Assembly: GCA_902580565.1 (NCBI GenBank)
Contig: CACHLD010000002.1
Span: forward strand, 64,001-128,000
Length of the DNA: 64,000 nt
Reading direction: 5' to 3'
Origin: an uncultured Pelagibacteraceae bacterium
Lineage (GTDB): Bacteria > Pseudomonadota > Alphaproteobacteria > Pelagibacterales > Pelagibacteraceae
Below the pieces are notes generated by a model. It made no database searches. It had not been told where the DNA came from and saw only the letters and a program-made list of their open reading frames with translations. Within the stretch, counting starts at the first letter, position 1, and each line of letters starts with the position of its first letter. The position numbers and the translations under genes are program-made. Below are positions 15,618 through 24,280 of the stretch, piece after piece.

Positions 15618-17363
15618 CTGATTAATACAATATTAACATTTAATAAAATTCTAAATAAAAAATTAAAAAGATACTTAATATTTATCTTTTTTATAATTAT
15701 TTTGACAATGGTGCTTGAAACTTTATCTCTCGCATCATTTTATCCTTTATTCGAATTAATTATTAATAATCATGATAGTGAAAATGTTAATTTTTTAAAA
15801 GTTTTTTATCTTAATATTTTAGAACATCTCAAAATTGAAAAAGATTATTATTTAACTTTTACTATCTCAATTGTGGGAGGGCTATTTGTAAGTAAAATTT
15901 TAATTTTACTTTTTTGTAACTGGCACAATGCAAATTTTGAATTTGCCATTAGATTTTTTCTCACAAAAAAGCTTTACAAAATTTACCTCCATAAAGATTA
16001 TCAATCATTAATGAAATTTAATTCTGCTGATATTGTGAAAAATATTGACCATGAAATTAATATCTTCTCATCTGGAGTGTCCGGTTTAATGGCTATACTT
16101 ACTGAAGGTATTATCTTTATAGGAATTCTAATATTTTTACTTTACTTTAATTTTAAAGCAACATTACTACTGACAATTTTTTTTACTATTATAGTAGTTT
16201 TGTTACAACTTTCTTACAACAAAACAATAGTCAATTGGGGTAAAGAGAGTCAACATTTTAATAAATTAAGAATACAAAACTTTATAGAGTCATTTAATGC
16301 AATTAAAGAGATTAAGATTTTTGGAAAAGAAAATTTATTTTACAATTTAATGGATAAATTTAATGATAATTTTTTTAATATTAATAGAAAAGAGATTTTT
16401 TTACGAAATATTCCAAGAGCTTTGCTCGAATTAATTTTAATTTTAATTGTTTCTATCTATTTGATTTACTTTTCTTCTAATAACTTTGATTTTAAAGCTC
16501 AGTTCGCAAATATAGGAGTCTATTTGATAGCAGCTTACAGAATTTTTCCTTCAGCAAATCGAATTATAGTCTCATTGCAAAGACTAAAATTTGCTAAAAT
16601 TTATATAGAAAACATCGCTTCACAAATTGTAAATGCAAAAAAAGAAATTAGTAATAAAATAGATGTAAATAGTGAGGCAATAGATTTAAATAAAAATTTT
16701 GAATTAAAGGATTGCTCATTTTCATACGAAAGTTCAAAAAATAAAATTTTAGATAATTTAAGTGTAAAATTTGAAACTGGAAAAATTTATGGAATCAAAG
16801 GAAGTAGTGGTACTGGAAAAACTACTCTTTTAAATGTTATTTGTGGTTTAATACACCCCACAAACAGCTCTATATTTATTGATGGAAAAAAAATTACTAC
16901 GGATTTAATTAAGTTTTATCAAAAAAATATTAGTTACGTCCCTCAAAATACTTTTTTATTTGATACTTCTATTTTAAAAAATATAACACTAGAAATAGAT
17001 CAAAAAACTAACCCTAATGAAAAAATTGTCCAAAATTTAATCGAGCGATTATTGCTTAAAGAAAAAGTATTAAGTCTTAAACAAGGTTTAAGTACAAATG
17101 TTGGTGAGAGAGGCATAAATTTATCTGGCGGTCAAATTCAAAGAATTGGTTTGGCAAGAGCCTTATATCACGATCCTAAAATCTTAGTTTTAGATGAAGC
17201 AACTAATGCAATTGAAACTGAAATGGAAAAAGAAGTTCTTAATTATCTAGAGACTATTAAAAAAAATAAAATTATTATTTTAGTTGCACACAGAGAATCA
17301 GCTTTTAAAAACTGTGACTCGATTTTTAAATTAGAAAACGGAAAACTTTTGAACGTTAAGTAA
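15618..17363 (+). CDS. ABC exporter/flippase (fused permease-ATPase), non-ATG start
   Basis: ABC half-transporter of the MsbA/PglK type: about six N-terminal membrane segments, then an ATPase domain with GSSGTGKTTLLN (Walker A), LSGGQIQRIGLARAL (signature), ILVLDEATNAIE (Walker B) and VAHRES (H-loop). It probably flips a lipid-linked glycan or exports the modified lipid. The first ordinary start codon, TTG at 15702, would cut membrane segment 1 in half. The same frame is open back to 15612, just behind a TAG at 15609, and encodes a basic stretch plus a full hydrophobic helix (RYLIFIFFIIILTMVLETL). No ATG, GTG or TTG exists there, so CTG at 15618 or an ATT (15615 or 15621) is proposed; 15618 is a best guess. 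Confidence 0.75.
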   Translation: MINTILTFNKILNKKLKRYLIFIFFIIILTMVLETLSLASFYPLFELIINNHDSENVNFLKVFYLNILEHLKIEKDYYLTFTISIVGGLFVSKILILLFCNWHNANFEFAIRFFLTKKLYKIYLHKDYQSLMKFNSADIVKNIDHEINIFSSGVSGLMAILTEGIIFIGILIFLLYFNFKATLLLTIFFTIIVVLLQLSYNKTIVNWGKESQHFNKLRIQNFIESFNAIKEIKIFGKENLFYNLMDKFNDNFFNINRKEIFLRNIPRALLELILILIVSIYLIYFSSNNFDFKAQFANIGVYLIAAYRIFPSANRIIVSLQRLKFAKIYIENIASQIVNAKKEISNKIDVNSEAIDLNKNFELKDCSFSYESSKNKILDNLSVKFETGKIYGIKGSSGTGKTTLLNVICGLIHPTNSSIFIDGKKITTDLIKFYQKNISYVPQNTFLFDTSILKNITLEIDQKTNPNEKIVQNLIERLLLKEKVLSLKQGLSTNVGERGINLSGGQIQRIGLARALYHDPKILVLDEATNAIETEMEKEVLNYLETIKKNKIIILVAHRESAFKNCDSIFKLENGKLLNVK

Positions 17364-18169
17364 TGATTAGAATAATTGATAATTATATTAATAAATTTAA
17401 ACACAAAAAAAAAATTATTAATATCTATAAAAAAATTTTTGCTAAAGATAATGTAGAGCCTATTTATACTCATAAAAATAACGTTTATGTTGTATTTAAA
17501 AGAAAAGAAAAGGTATTTAGAAAATTTAGTTTAAACGAAAAGGGTGCTTCTAAAATAAAAAATGATTTCAATGGTCTTAAATGGTATTATTCAAAGAATA
17601 AAGATATTAAAAAAAGCATAGTGCAGAACTATGTTTCAAAAAAAGATTTTTGCTATCTTGATACTATGGCTTTGAAAGGAAGAAAAATTAAGTCATGGCT
17701 GCCTTTGAGTAAAAATTACAAATATATAAAAAAATCTTTAATGCATTACAAAAAAATTTTTAATTACAAAAAAAATATAAAATTCCATGGTGATCTTACT
17801 TTAGAAAATATTTTTTTTGAAAAAAATAAAGTCACATTTATTGATTGGGAATTTTTTAACTCAAAAAAATATTGGGGTTATGATGCAGTTTATTTGGTTT
17901 TATCTAGTGTCTGTATACCTTTTATAGTAAACAAAACTTTCTCAAAGAAAGATCAGTATTTATTTCAAAACCTATGGAAAATTTTAATTAATATGCAAAT
18001 AAACAAAAAGATTATACAGAATCCTTTTATTTATTTTACTCATGTTATTAAAAAGGATAAATTATTAAATCAAAGTCGATTAATATCTAAAAATAAGTTT
18101 TTTCCTCTAATTACTCCAAAAAATTTTCAAAAAAAAATAGTTAACATTATTAAATCAGACAAAATATGA
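17363..18169 (+). CDS. Aminoglycoside/choline kinase-like phosphotransferase
   Basis: Kinase-like protein of the APH/choline kinase superfamily, 268 residues. The catalytic loop KFHGDLTLENIFFE (about residues 133-146) contains the Brenner-type His-Gly-Asp...Asn, and VTFIDWEFF (about 150-158) the metal-binding Asp. The N-terminal lobe is poorly conserved and Lys-rich. It starts at the last base of the ABC gene stop and overlaps rfbF by 4 bases, so it probably phosphorylates a sugar or alcohol that a cytidylyltransferase then activates, as LicA does for choline. The substrate is unknown. Confidence 0.65.
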   Translation: MIRIIDNYINKFKHKKKIINIYKKIFAKDNVEPIYTHKNNVYVVFKRKEKVFRKFSLNEKGASKIKNDFNGLKWYYSKNKDIKKSIVQNYVSKKDFCYLDTMALKGRKIKSWLPLSKNYKYIKKSLMHYKKIFNYKKNIKFHGDLTLENIFFEKNKVTFIDWEFFNSKKYWGYDAVYLVLSSVCIPFIVNKTFSKKDQYLFQNLWKILINMQINKKIIQNPFIYFTHVIKKDKLLNQSRLISKNKFFPLITPKNFQKKIVNIIKSDKI

Positions 18170-18852
18170 AAATTGTTATTTTATGCGGTGGAGCAGGCTC
18201 AAGAATAGCCCATGAAACAAATAAAATTCCAAAACCAATGATTATAGTTAATGGAAAACCAATCTTAATAAGAATCATGGAACATTATAAAAAATATGGA
18301 TTTGATGATTTTATATTAGCTTGCGGACATAAATTTGAGATAATTCAAAAATACTTCAAAAAAAATAAAAAATTTAAAAAAGTTAAGATCGTTTATACCG
18401 GCAATAAAACTTTGACAGGTAAAAGATTATATAAATTAAAAAAATATTTAAAAAATGAAGAAAATTTTATGCTTACATATGGAGACGGAATATCTAAACT
18501 CAATGTTAAAAGACTAGTGAAATTTCACAAAAAGAACAATAAATATGCGACAGTTACTGCTGTGAGACCTCCTTCTGCGTTTGGAGAATTGATAATGAAA
18601 AAAAATAAAGTAAAAAAGTTTCATGAAAAAAAAAGAAGCAAGAATAATTGGATTAACGGAGGTTTTTTTGTTTTTAATATAAAAATTTTTAGATTACTTA
18701 AAAATATTAATTCTATGCTAGAAGATGATTTAATGTCAGACTTGGTAAAGAATAAACAACTTATTGCATATAAATATCTAGGCTTTTGGAAATGTTTGGA
18801 TACTTACAAAGATAAAATTGAACTTGAAAAAATTTTAAAAAAAAATGCTTAA
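18166..18852 (+). CDS. rfbF: Glucose-1-phosphate cytidylyltransferase-like protein
   Basis: Nucleotidyltransferase of the RfbF type, which forms CDP-glucose from glucose 1-phosphate and CTP. CGGAGSR near the N terminus and IPKPMIIVNGKPILIRIM are the NTP and sugar-phosphate motifs; FILACGHKFEIIQKYF, MLTYGDG, VTAVRPPSAFGEL, NWINGGFFVF and GFWKCLDTYKDK follow in the same order as in RfbF. At 228 residues it is about 30 shorter than the usual protein, mainly in internal loops. No CDP-glucose dehydratase (RfbG) lies in the window; the next gene is a different SDR. It opens a sugar-nucleotide set with the two following genes. Confidence 0.8.
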   Translation: MKIVILCGGAGSRIAHETNKIPKPMIIVNGKPILIRIMEHYKKYGFDDFILACGHKFEIIQKYFKKNKKFKKVKIVYTGNKTLTGKRLYKLKKYLKNEENFMLTYGDGISKLNVKRLVKFHKKNNKYATVTAVRPPSAFGELIMKKNKVKKFHEKKRSKNNWINGGFFVFNIKIFRLLKNINSMLEDDLMSDLVKNKQLIAYKYLGFWKCLDTYKDKIELEKILKKNA

Positions 18853-19924
18853 ATCAAGTAAAAAAAAAGTTATTCTGATAACTGGAAATCTAGGTTATAT
18901 AGGTGTCGAACTAAGTAAATATATTAAAAAAGCCGACAAAAATCTTTTTTTAATTGGTTTTGATACTGGTTTTTTTTTAAAAGACTCTATACAAAAAAAA
19001 AAAATTCAAAATAAATATATTGATTATCAAATTTATTCAGATCTAAGAGATTTGAAACATATAGAATTAAAGAAATTTAATATTGATACAATTATTCATT
19101 TGGCAGCTATCTCCAATGATCCAATGGGAAATTTTTTTACAAAGCCAACTAGACAAATTAATACTATTTACACTAAAAAATTTATCAATTGGGCTATTAA
19201 AAATAGTGTTAAAAGATTTGTATTTGCGTCAAGCTGCAGTGTTTACGGTTTTTCTAGTAAAGTATGCAACGAAAACTCTAGAACAAATCCACTAACAGAA
19301 TATGCAAGAAGTAAGCTTGAAATAGAGAAGCATTTAAAAAAAAAGGTAAACAAAAACTTTAAAGCTGTTTCACTAAGATTTTCAACTGCCTGCGGAGCGA
19401 GTAAAATGCTTAGGCTAGACTTAGTTTTAAACGATTTTGTTGCAAGTGCGATTTCTACAAAAGAAATAAAATTACTAAGCGATGGTAATGCCCTAAGACC
19501 ATTAATTGATGTTTATGATATGTGTCAAACTCTTATTTGGGCCTCAAAATTAAAACTCAAACACTTTTTATGTTTAAATACTGGTAATGATAATATGAAT
19601 TATAAAATTGTTGAACTTGCATATTTAGTTAAGAAATTTTTACCTTTTTCTAAAATTTCAATTAATCACAAGAATTTTGATAACAGATCATATAAAGTTG
19701 GATTTTCAAAGCTGAAAAGATTATACAAAGACTATAACAAAATGAAAAATATAAAATATTCAGTAAAAAATTTAATTAAGATACTTAAAACTTATGAATT
19801 TAAAGATAAAAATTTTAGAAAAAGCAACCTAATGAGATTAATGAGTTTAAGGAGTCAGATTAAAAAAAAGAAACTAAGTAAAAACTTGAGAATATTAAAT
19901 GATCAAAGATATTATAATTACTAA
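18845..19924 (+). CDS. NAD-dependent sugar-nucleotide epimerase/dehydratase (SDR)
   Basis: Extended short-chain dehydrogenase acting on a nucleotide sugar. ITGNLGYIGVELSKYI gives the Gly-rich NAD-binding loop, FASSCSVYG and EYARSKLEIEKHL give the catalytic Ser and Tyr-x-x-x-Lys, and RPLIDVYDMC is the usual substrate-binding Arg region. Length is 359 residues; the last 60 are Lys/Arg-rich. It overlaps rfbF by 8 bases at its start and the RmlC-like gene by 26 bases at its end, so the three are probably translated together. The product could be a 4-keto or epimerised CDP-sugar; sequence alone cannot choose. Confidence 0.75.
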   Translation: MLKSSKKKVILITGNLGYIGVELSKYIKKADKNLFLIGFDTGFFLKDSIQKKKIQNKYIDYQIYSDLRDLKHIELKKFNIDTIIHLAAISNDPMGNFFTKPTRQINTIYTKKFINWAIKNSVKRFVFASSCSVYGFSSKVCNENSRTNPLTEYARSKLEIEKHLKKKVNKNFKAVSLRFSTACGASKMLRLDLVLNDFVASAISTKEIKLLSDGNALRPLIDVYDMCQTLIWASKLKLKHFLCLNTGNDNMNYKIVELAYLVKKFLPFSKISINHKNFDNRSYKVGFSKLKRLYKDYNKMKNIKYSVKNLIKILKTYEFKDKNFRKSNLMRLMSLRSQIKKKKLSKNLRILNDQRYYNY

Positions 19925-20348
19925 ATTAAAAATTATTCCAGATGAAAGAGGTGAAATAATGCACATGCTTAAAAGCTCGGATAAACATTTCTCAAAATTT
20001 GGTGAAGTTTATTTTGCAACAGCATATCCAGGGGTGATAAAAGGATGGCATTTACATAAAACACAAGAGCAGAATTATTGTGTAATTAAAGGAATGATAA
20101 AACTTGTAATTTATGATCCAAGAAAAGACTCTCCGACTTATAACCAAATACAAGAAATATTTTTAGGTGAAAAAAATTACTCTCTTGTTAAAATTCCACC
20201 TGGATTAGTTAATGGTTGGAAGTGCATTGGTAATGATAAAGCAATATTAGCAAATTGTTCTAATGAGGAACATAGACCTGACGAAATGGAAAGAATCGAT
20301 CCTTTATCTGACAAGATACCTTACAAGTGGGACATAATTTTTAAATAA
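19899..20348 (+). CDS. dTDP-4-dehydrorhamnose 3,5-epimerase-like cupin
   Basis: Cupin of the RmlC family, 149 residues (RmlC proper has about 180). PDERGEIMHMLK is the N-terminal motif, GVIKGWHLHKTQEQNYCVIKGMIKLVIYD contains the catalytic His and substrate Lys region (cited here as key residues W-H-L-H, Q-N-Y, K-G), and PPGLVNGWKCI the C-terminal strand. It should epimerise or isomerise a 4-keto-sugar nucleotide. It overlaps the preceding SDR by 26 bases and the next SDR begins 2 bases after it. Confidence 0.75.
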   Translation: MIKDIIITKLKIIPDERGEIMHMLKSSDKHFSKFGEVYFATAYPGVIKGWHLHKTQEQNYCVIKGMIKLVIYDPRKDSPTYNQIQEIFLGEKNYSLVKIPPGLVNGWKCIGNDKAILANCSNEEHRPDEMERIDPLSDKIPYKWDIIFK

Positions 20349-20350
20349 AA

Positions 20351-21256
20351 ATGTACTTATTAATCACTGGTGCTACCGGCCACATAGGAAGCTGTATTGC
20401 AAAACTATGTAACGATCGTAAAATAAAAACAATTTTATTAACTAGGTCTGAAAAGAAATCTAAAATTTTAAAAAAAAAATTTAGAAATTGCATTATTCTC
20501 ACCAACAAAAAACTAAAGAAAAACAAGTATAACATCTCAAAAGTTATTCATACAGCATCTATTAACGACAAGAACTCAAATAAAAATGATAACTCAATAT
20601 CTCAAAATCTAAGTATTACAATAAAAATTTTTGAGAGTTTAAATATAAAAAATTTAAAAAAGATAATTTATTTATCAAGTGCACAGGTTTATGGCTCGAA
20701 TTTAATTGGAAAAGTAAAAGAAACAACACCACTTTTACCGATAAATAACTATGGAATTTCTAGATGTTTTAATGAATTATTTTTGAAAAAATTTTCAAAT
20801 AATTTTAAAAAAAATTTAATCATTTTAAGAGTGTCCAATGTGATTGGAGAACCAGCAATTCCTAACAGATCTTGTTTGAGGTTACTTCCTAATGATATAA
20901 AAAATCAATCAAAATTATCAGAAAAATTAGTCCTTCGGTCTTCAGGATTACAATATAGAAATTTTCTCTCAATAAATTTTTTAATAGATACAATACTTAA
21001 ACTTGTAAAAAAAAAAACAAAAAGAATTTTAATTTTTAATTTAGGTGGAACAAATGTTAAAATTATAAGTTTTATAAATGAGTTTATTAAGATTTATAAT
21101 CAAAATAATAAAAAAAAACTTAAAATGATTATACTTTCAAATAAACCAAAAACTTCAAAAAAACTTAATTATGATGATTATAAAATTAGAATGTTTTTAA
21201 AATTGAATAAAAAAGAGAACATTAATAATATTACAAAAATTTTCTTTAGATCTTAG
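20351..21256 (+). CDS. NAD-dependent epimerase/dehydratase family protein with YxxxR
   Basis: Second extended SDR in the sugar-nucleotide set, 301 residues. ITGATGHIGSCIAKL is the NAD-binding loop and IYLSSAQVYGSN the catalytic Ser strand. The catalytic Tyr motif reads NNYGISRCFNE, so the usual Lys of YxxxK is Arg. That change occurs in some sugar SDRs but often accompanies lowered or changed activity. A reductase or epimerase role on the product of the previous two enzymes is likely. It is followed after 7 bases by a GT2 glycosyltransferase. Confidence 0.7.
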   Translation: MYLLITGATGHIGSCIAKLCNDRKIKTILLTRSEKKSKILKKKFRNCIILTNKKLKKNKYNISKVIHTASINDKNSNKNDNSISQNLSITIKIFESLNIKNLKKIIYLSSAQVYGSNLIGKVKETTPLLPINNYGISRCFNELFLKKFSNNFKKNLIILRVSNVIGEPAIPNRSCLRLLPNDIKNQSKLSEKLVLRSSGLQYRNFLSINFLIDTILKLVKKKTKRILIFNLGGTNVKIISFINEFIKIYNQNNKKKLKMIILSNKPKTSKKLNYDDYKIRMFLKLNKKENINNITKIFFRS

Positions 21257-21263
21257 TTAGTAA

Positions 21264-22187
21264 ATGCCAATAATAGATAGAAAAATTTTTTTTTCAGTAA
21301 TAATACCAACTTATAATATGCTATTTTTTCTCAAAAAAGCGATAAAGTCAGTTATTAATCAAAAATATAAAAATTTCGAAATAATTATAATTGACAATTG
21401 CTCTAATGATGGCACTGGAGATTACCTTAAAAGTCTTAGAAATAAAAAAATAAGATACTTCAAAATTAAAAATGAAGGAGTAATAGGAAAATCCAGAAAT
21501 TTAGGTATAAAAAAATCAAAGGGAAACTGGATAGCTTTTTTAGATGCGGATGATCAATGGACATCAAATAAATTATTTGATGTAAGCAATAAAATAAGGT
21601 CACAAAGTTTTCATGTTATTTGCTCAAGTGAACTAATAATTGATAAAATTTCAAAAACAAGAAAGATTTGGCATTACGGGCCATTTAAAAAAAATTTTTA
21701 CGAATTTTTATTAAGGTATGGAAATAAATTATCAACTTCCTCAACAATTGTTAGTAAAAATTTTATAAAAACAAATAAAATTTATTTTAGTAAAAAAAAA
21801 TCTTTTTCTAATTTTGAAGATTATGATTTTTTTTTAAATATTTCAAAAAAAAAAGGAATTTTCTATTTCCTAAATAAAGTTCACGGAAAACATCTATTTC
21901 ATCTTGATAGTAGCACTTTAAAAAGAAAAAGATTAAATCAAGCTTTATTTTCTGTCATTAAAGCTCATGTTAATTCTCAAAAATTTACAAAAAATAAAAT
22001 TAAGCTTTTAAAAGATATTACTAACTTTTATGAAATAAAAAAAATCATAAAAAAAATTTATTACAAAAATGATATTTTTAGTAATATATGCAAATTATTA
22101 ATCTTTTTTATTTATAAACCAGTTATAGCTTACAAAACATTTAGAAATATTCTTCAAAACCAAAAAAACGTGATAAGAATAAGTTAA
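21264..22187 (+). CDS. Family 2 glycosyltransferase
   Basis: GT-A glycosyltransferase, 307 residues. SVIIPTYNMLFFLKKAIKSV with EIIIIDNCSNDGT is the GT2 nucleotide-binding start and WIAFLDADDQW (about residues 90-100) is the DxD metal-binding motif. There is no signal peptide, and a hydrophobic stretch near residues 270-285 may touch the membrane. It should add one sugar to a lipid-linked glycan on the inner face of the inner membrane. It is the last gene before tRNA-Val and ends 8 bases before it. Donor and acceptor are unknown. Confidence 0.82.
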   Translation: MPIIDRKIFFSVIIPTYNMLFFLKKAIKSVINQKYKNFEIIIIDNCSNDGTGDYLKSLRNKKIRYFKIKNEGVIGKSRNLGIKKSKGNWIAFLDADDQWTSNKLFDVSNKIRSQSFHVICSSELIIDKISKTRKIWHYGPFKKNFYEFLLRYGNKLSTSSTIVSKNFIKTNKIYFSKKKSFSNFEDYDFFLNISKKKGIFYFLNKVHGKHLFHLDSSTLKRKRLNQALFSVIKAHVNSQKFTKNKIKLLKDITNFYEIKKIIKKIYYKNDIFSNICKLLIFFIYKPVIAYKTFRNILQNQKNVIRIS

Positions 22188-22195
22188 ATGAATTC

Positions 22196-22270
22196 GGGCA
22201 TGTAGTTCAGTGGTAGAACGCTACGTTGACATCGTAGAGGCCATAAGTTCAATTCTTATCATGCCCACCA
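22196..22270 (+). tRNA. tRNA-Val (anticodon GAC)
   Basis: A complete cloverleaf with encoded CCA. The acceptor arm pairs GGGCATG (22196-22202) with CATGCCC (22260-22266), followed by discriminator A and CCA. The anticodon stem CTACG/CGTAG holds a loop with GAC, which reads Val codons GUC and GUU. The T arm carries GTTCAATTC. The gene lies within the surface-glycan island, 8 bases after a glycosyltransferase and 6 bases before an acyltransferase, with no room for a separate terminator. Confidence 0.95.
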
Positions 22271-22276
22271 AAACTT

Positions 22277-24196
22277 ATGAAAATTAAATATAGACCAGAA
22301 ATCGACGGCTTAAGAGCAATTGCCGTTGCTGCAGTAGTTTTTTATCACGCCCAAATCACCTTATTTGGAGCTCAAACATTTCAAGGTGGTTTTATAGGGG
22401 TTGATATTTTTTTTGTAGTATCTGGTTATCTAATCACCTCTATTATTTTAAAAGAATTAATAACTACAGGTAAATTTTCATTTCAATATTTTTATGAAAG
22501 AAGGGTACGAAGATTAATTCCAGCATTTTTATTAGTTACTTTGGCAACAGTTCCTCTGGGATGGGTCTTTCTAATGCCAGATAATTTTTTAGACTTTGCA
22601 AATTCAGTCCTTTTTTCACTAGGGTTTAGTTCAAATTTTTATTTTTACTCTGGTTTAGAATACAATACTGATATTGGCTTATCTAAACCTTTTTTACATA
22701 CATGGTCTTTATCTGTTGAAGAACAATACTATATTTTTTTTCCAATAATTTTATTATTGGCCTTTAAATATTTTAAAAAATATCTAGGATTTATATTTCT
22801 TTCTGGGTTCGTTTTAAGTTTAGCCCTAGCAGATTTTGGAAGTAAGAGTTATCCAAAGTTAAATTTTTATATGCTACCTACTAGAGGTTGGGAATTAATT
22901 GCAGGATCTTTATTGGCACATTATGAAATAAAAAAAGGTTATCGAGATAGTAAAAATGTTTATAATTTAATCTTACCTATTATAGGTATTCTACTTATTA
23001 TCCATTCTATATTTTTTTTTAATGATGAAATGTTGCATCCCTCATTGTACACATTGTCTCCAATTTTAGGAGTTTGCTTAATTATATGGTATTCAAATAA
23101 AGATGATATTGTTACAAAAATACTTTCTAGTAAATTTCTAGTTGGTCTTGGGCTTATTTCTTATTCTTTATATCTTTGGCATTACCCCGTTATTAATTTT
23201 TTAGAAATTAAATATTTTTATTTTGATAATAAGCTTAAAATTATTTCAATTATAATTTCATTGATCTTATCAATCTTTAGTTACTATTGTATTGAAAAAG
23301 TTTTTAGATATAAAGTAGATTTTAAGCTCATTTTTAAAATTATCGCAATAATTTATTTTTCTGTTTTTGTAATTATCTCATTTTCTATTCATAATAATGA
23401 GAAAATAAAAAAATTTAAAAAGCTTGAATATCATTCATTTTTAGATTTTGAAAAATATAATAAAGAAAAAAAAATATTTGAAGAGAATTATGATTATAAT
23501 AATTTTGATAAAAGAAAAAATATTTTTATTGTTGGTAATTCATACGCAAAAGATTTGTTAAATGTATTTAATTTTAATAAAGAACTATCTAATAAATATT
23601 ATTTTTATACTCCATCCAGTAAAAATTACAAAAATTTGGGAAATTATCAACTAACTTGTTTCGAAAAATTTTTAAAACAAAAAAGTACATTTTGTGAAAA
23701 TAAAGATTATACAAATCATTTAAATAAACAGTATTTGAAATCAGATTATATTATTTTTGCTGTAAAAGGACCCTCTAGATATTTAGAAAAATTTTTAGAA
23801 ATTAATAATCAGCTCAAAAAAGATGGTAAAAAATTTATTATTTATCTAGATGATGTAAGAGGAAAATTTATCAACAATATGAACAGTTTAGATAGATTTA
23901 TTTTTATCAATAAAAGAATGCCAAATGATGAAGAAATTGATTATTTAGAAAGGCAATTTTATAAAAATAGCATATTAGAAAACAAAGCTAAATTAAAAAA
24001 AATTAAAGAAATGTTTAAAAGAAATAAAATTGACTATATCTTAAGGAGTGAAATCTATTGTGATTACTCAAGTAAAACTTGTAAATTAATTACTTCAAAA
24101 AATCAAAAAATGTATTCAGATAGTGGTCACCTAACTAACGCTGGTGCATTATTTTTTTCAAAAAATGTCAGTAAACTAATTAAAAAAATTAATTAA
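22277..24196 (+). CDS. OafA/YrhL-type acyltransferase with C-terminal SGNH-like domain
   Basis: Membrane O-acyltransferase (Acyltransferase_3) of 639 residues. YRPEIDGLRAIAVAAVVFYH at the N terminus contains the conserved Asp-Gly-Leu-Arg and the catalytic His; IGVDIFFVVSGYLIT and RRVRRLIPAFLLV are further family motifs. About ten hydrophobic segments span residues 10-375. The remaining 260 residues are hydrophilic and include IFIVGNSYAKDLL (GxSxA-like, block I of SGNH) and DSGHLTNAGA (block with Asp-x-x-His-Leu), the layout of fused OafA-SGNH proteins that acetylate surface polysaccharides. It is the last gene of the island, ending 84 bases before 5S rRNA. Confidence 0.88.
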   Translation: MKIKYRPEIDGLRAIAVAAVVFYHAQITLFGAQTFQGGFIGVDIFFVVSGYLITSIILKELITTGKFSFQYFYERRVRRLIPAFLLVTLATVPLGWVFLMPDNFLDFANSVLFSLGFSSNFYFYSGLEYNTDIGLSKPFLHTWSLSVEEQYYIFFPIILLLAFKYFKKYLGFIFLSGFVLSLALADFGSKSYPKLNFYMLPTRGWELIAGSLLAHYEIKKGYRDSKNVYNLILPIIGILLIIHSIFFFNDEMLHPSLYTLSPILGVCLIIWYSNKDDIVTKILSSKFLVGLGLISYSLYLWHYPVINFLEIKYFYFDNKLKIISIIISLILSIFSYYCIEKVFRYKVDFKLIFKIIAIIYFSVFVIISFSIHNNEKIKKFKKLEYHSFLDFEKYNKEKKIFEENYDYNNFDKRKNIFIVGNSYAKDLLNVFNFNKELSNKYYFYTPSSKNYKNLGNYQLTCFEKFLKQKSTFCENKDYTNHLNKQYLKSDYIIFAVKGPSRYLEKFLEINNQLKKDGKKFIIYLDDVRGKFINNMNSLDRFIFINKRMPNDEEIDYLERQFYKNSILENKAKLKKIKEMFKRNKIDYILRSEIYCDYSSKTCKLITSKNQKMYSDSGHLTNAGALFFSKNVSKLIKKIN

Positions 24197-24246
24197 TTTA
24201 AAAGTTTTTCTCCTAAGAAAACAAACAGAATGCGGTTAATTAATAG

Positions 24247-24275
24247 TTTACAATATATTCGAAACCGATTATAAA
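24247..24275 (+). promoter_or_regulatory. Sigma-70-type promoter for 5S rRNA
   Basis: TTTACA at 24247-24252 and TATAAA at 24270-24275 are separated by exactly 17 bases, and the 5S gene starts 6 bases after the -10 box. Each box differs from the consensus by one base. This suits transcription beginning at or next to base 1 of 5S rRNA, needed because the gene is not linked to 16S-23S here. Not tested experimentally. Confidence 0.6.
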
Positions 24276-24280
24276 GCATT

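Noticed and set aside
1-24196. Many A-rich direct repeats across the island
   Set aside because: They are lysine/asparagine codon runs in AT-rich genes; no regular spacing, no conserved repeat unit and no CRISPR-like array.
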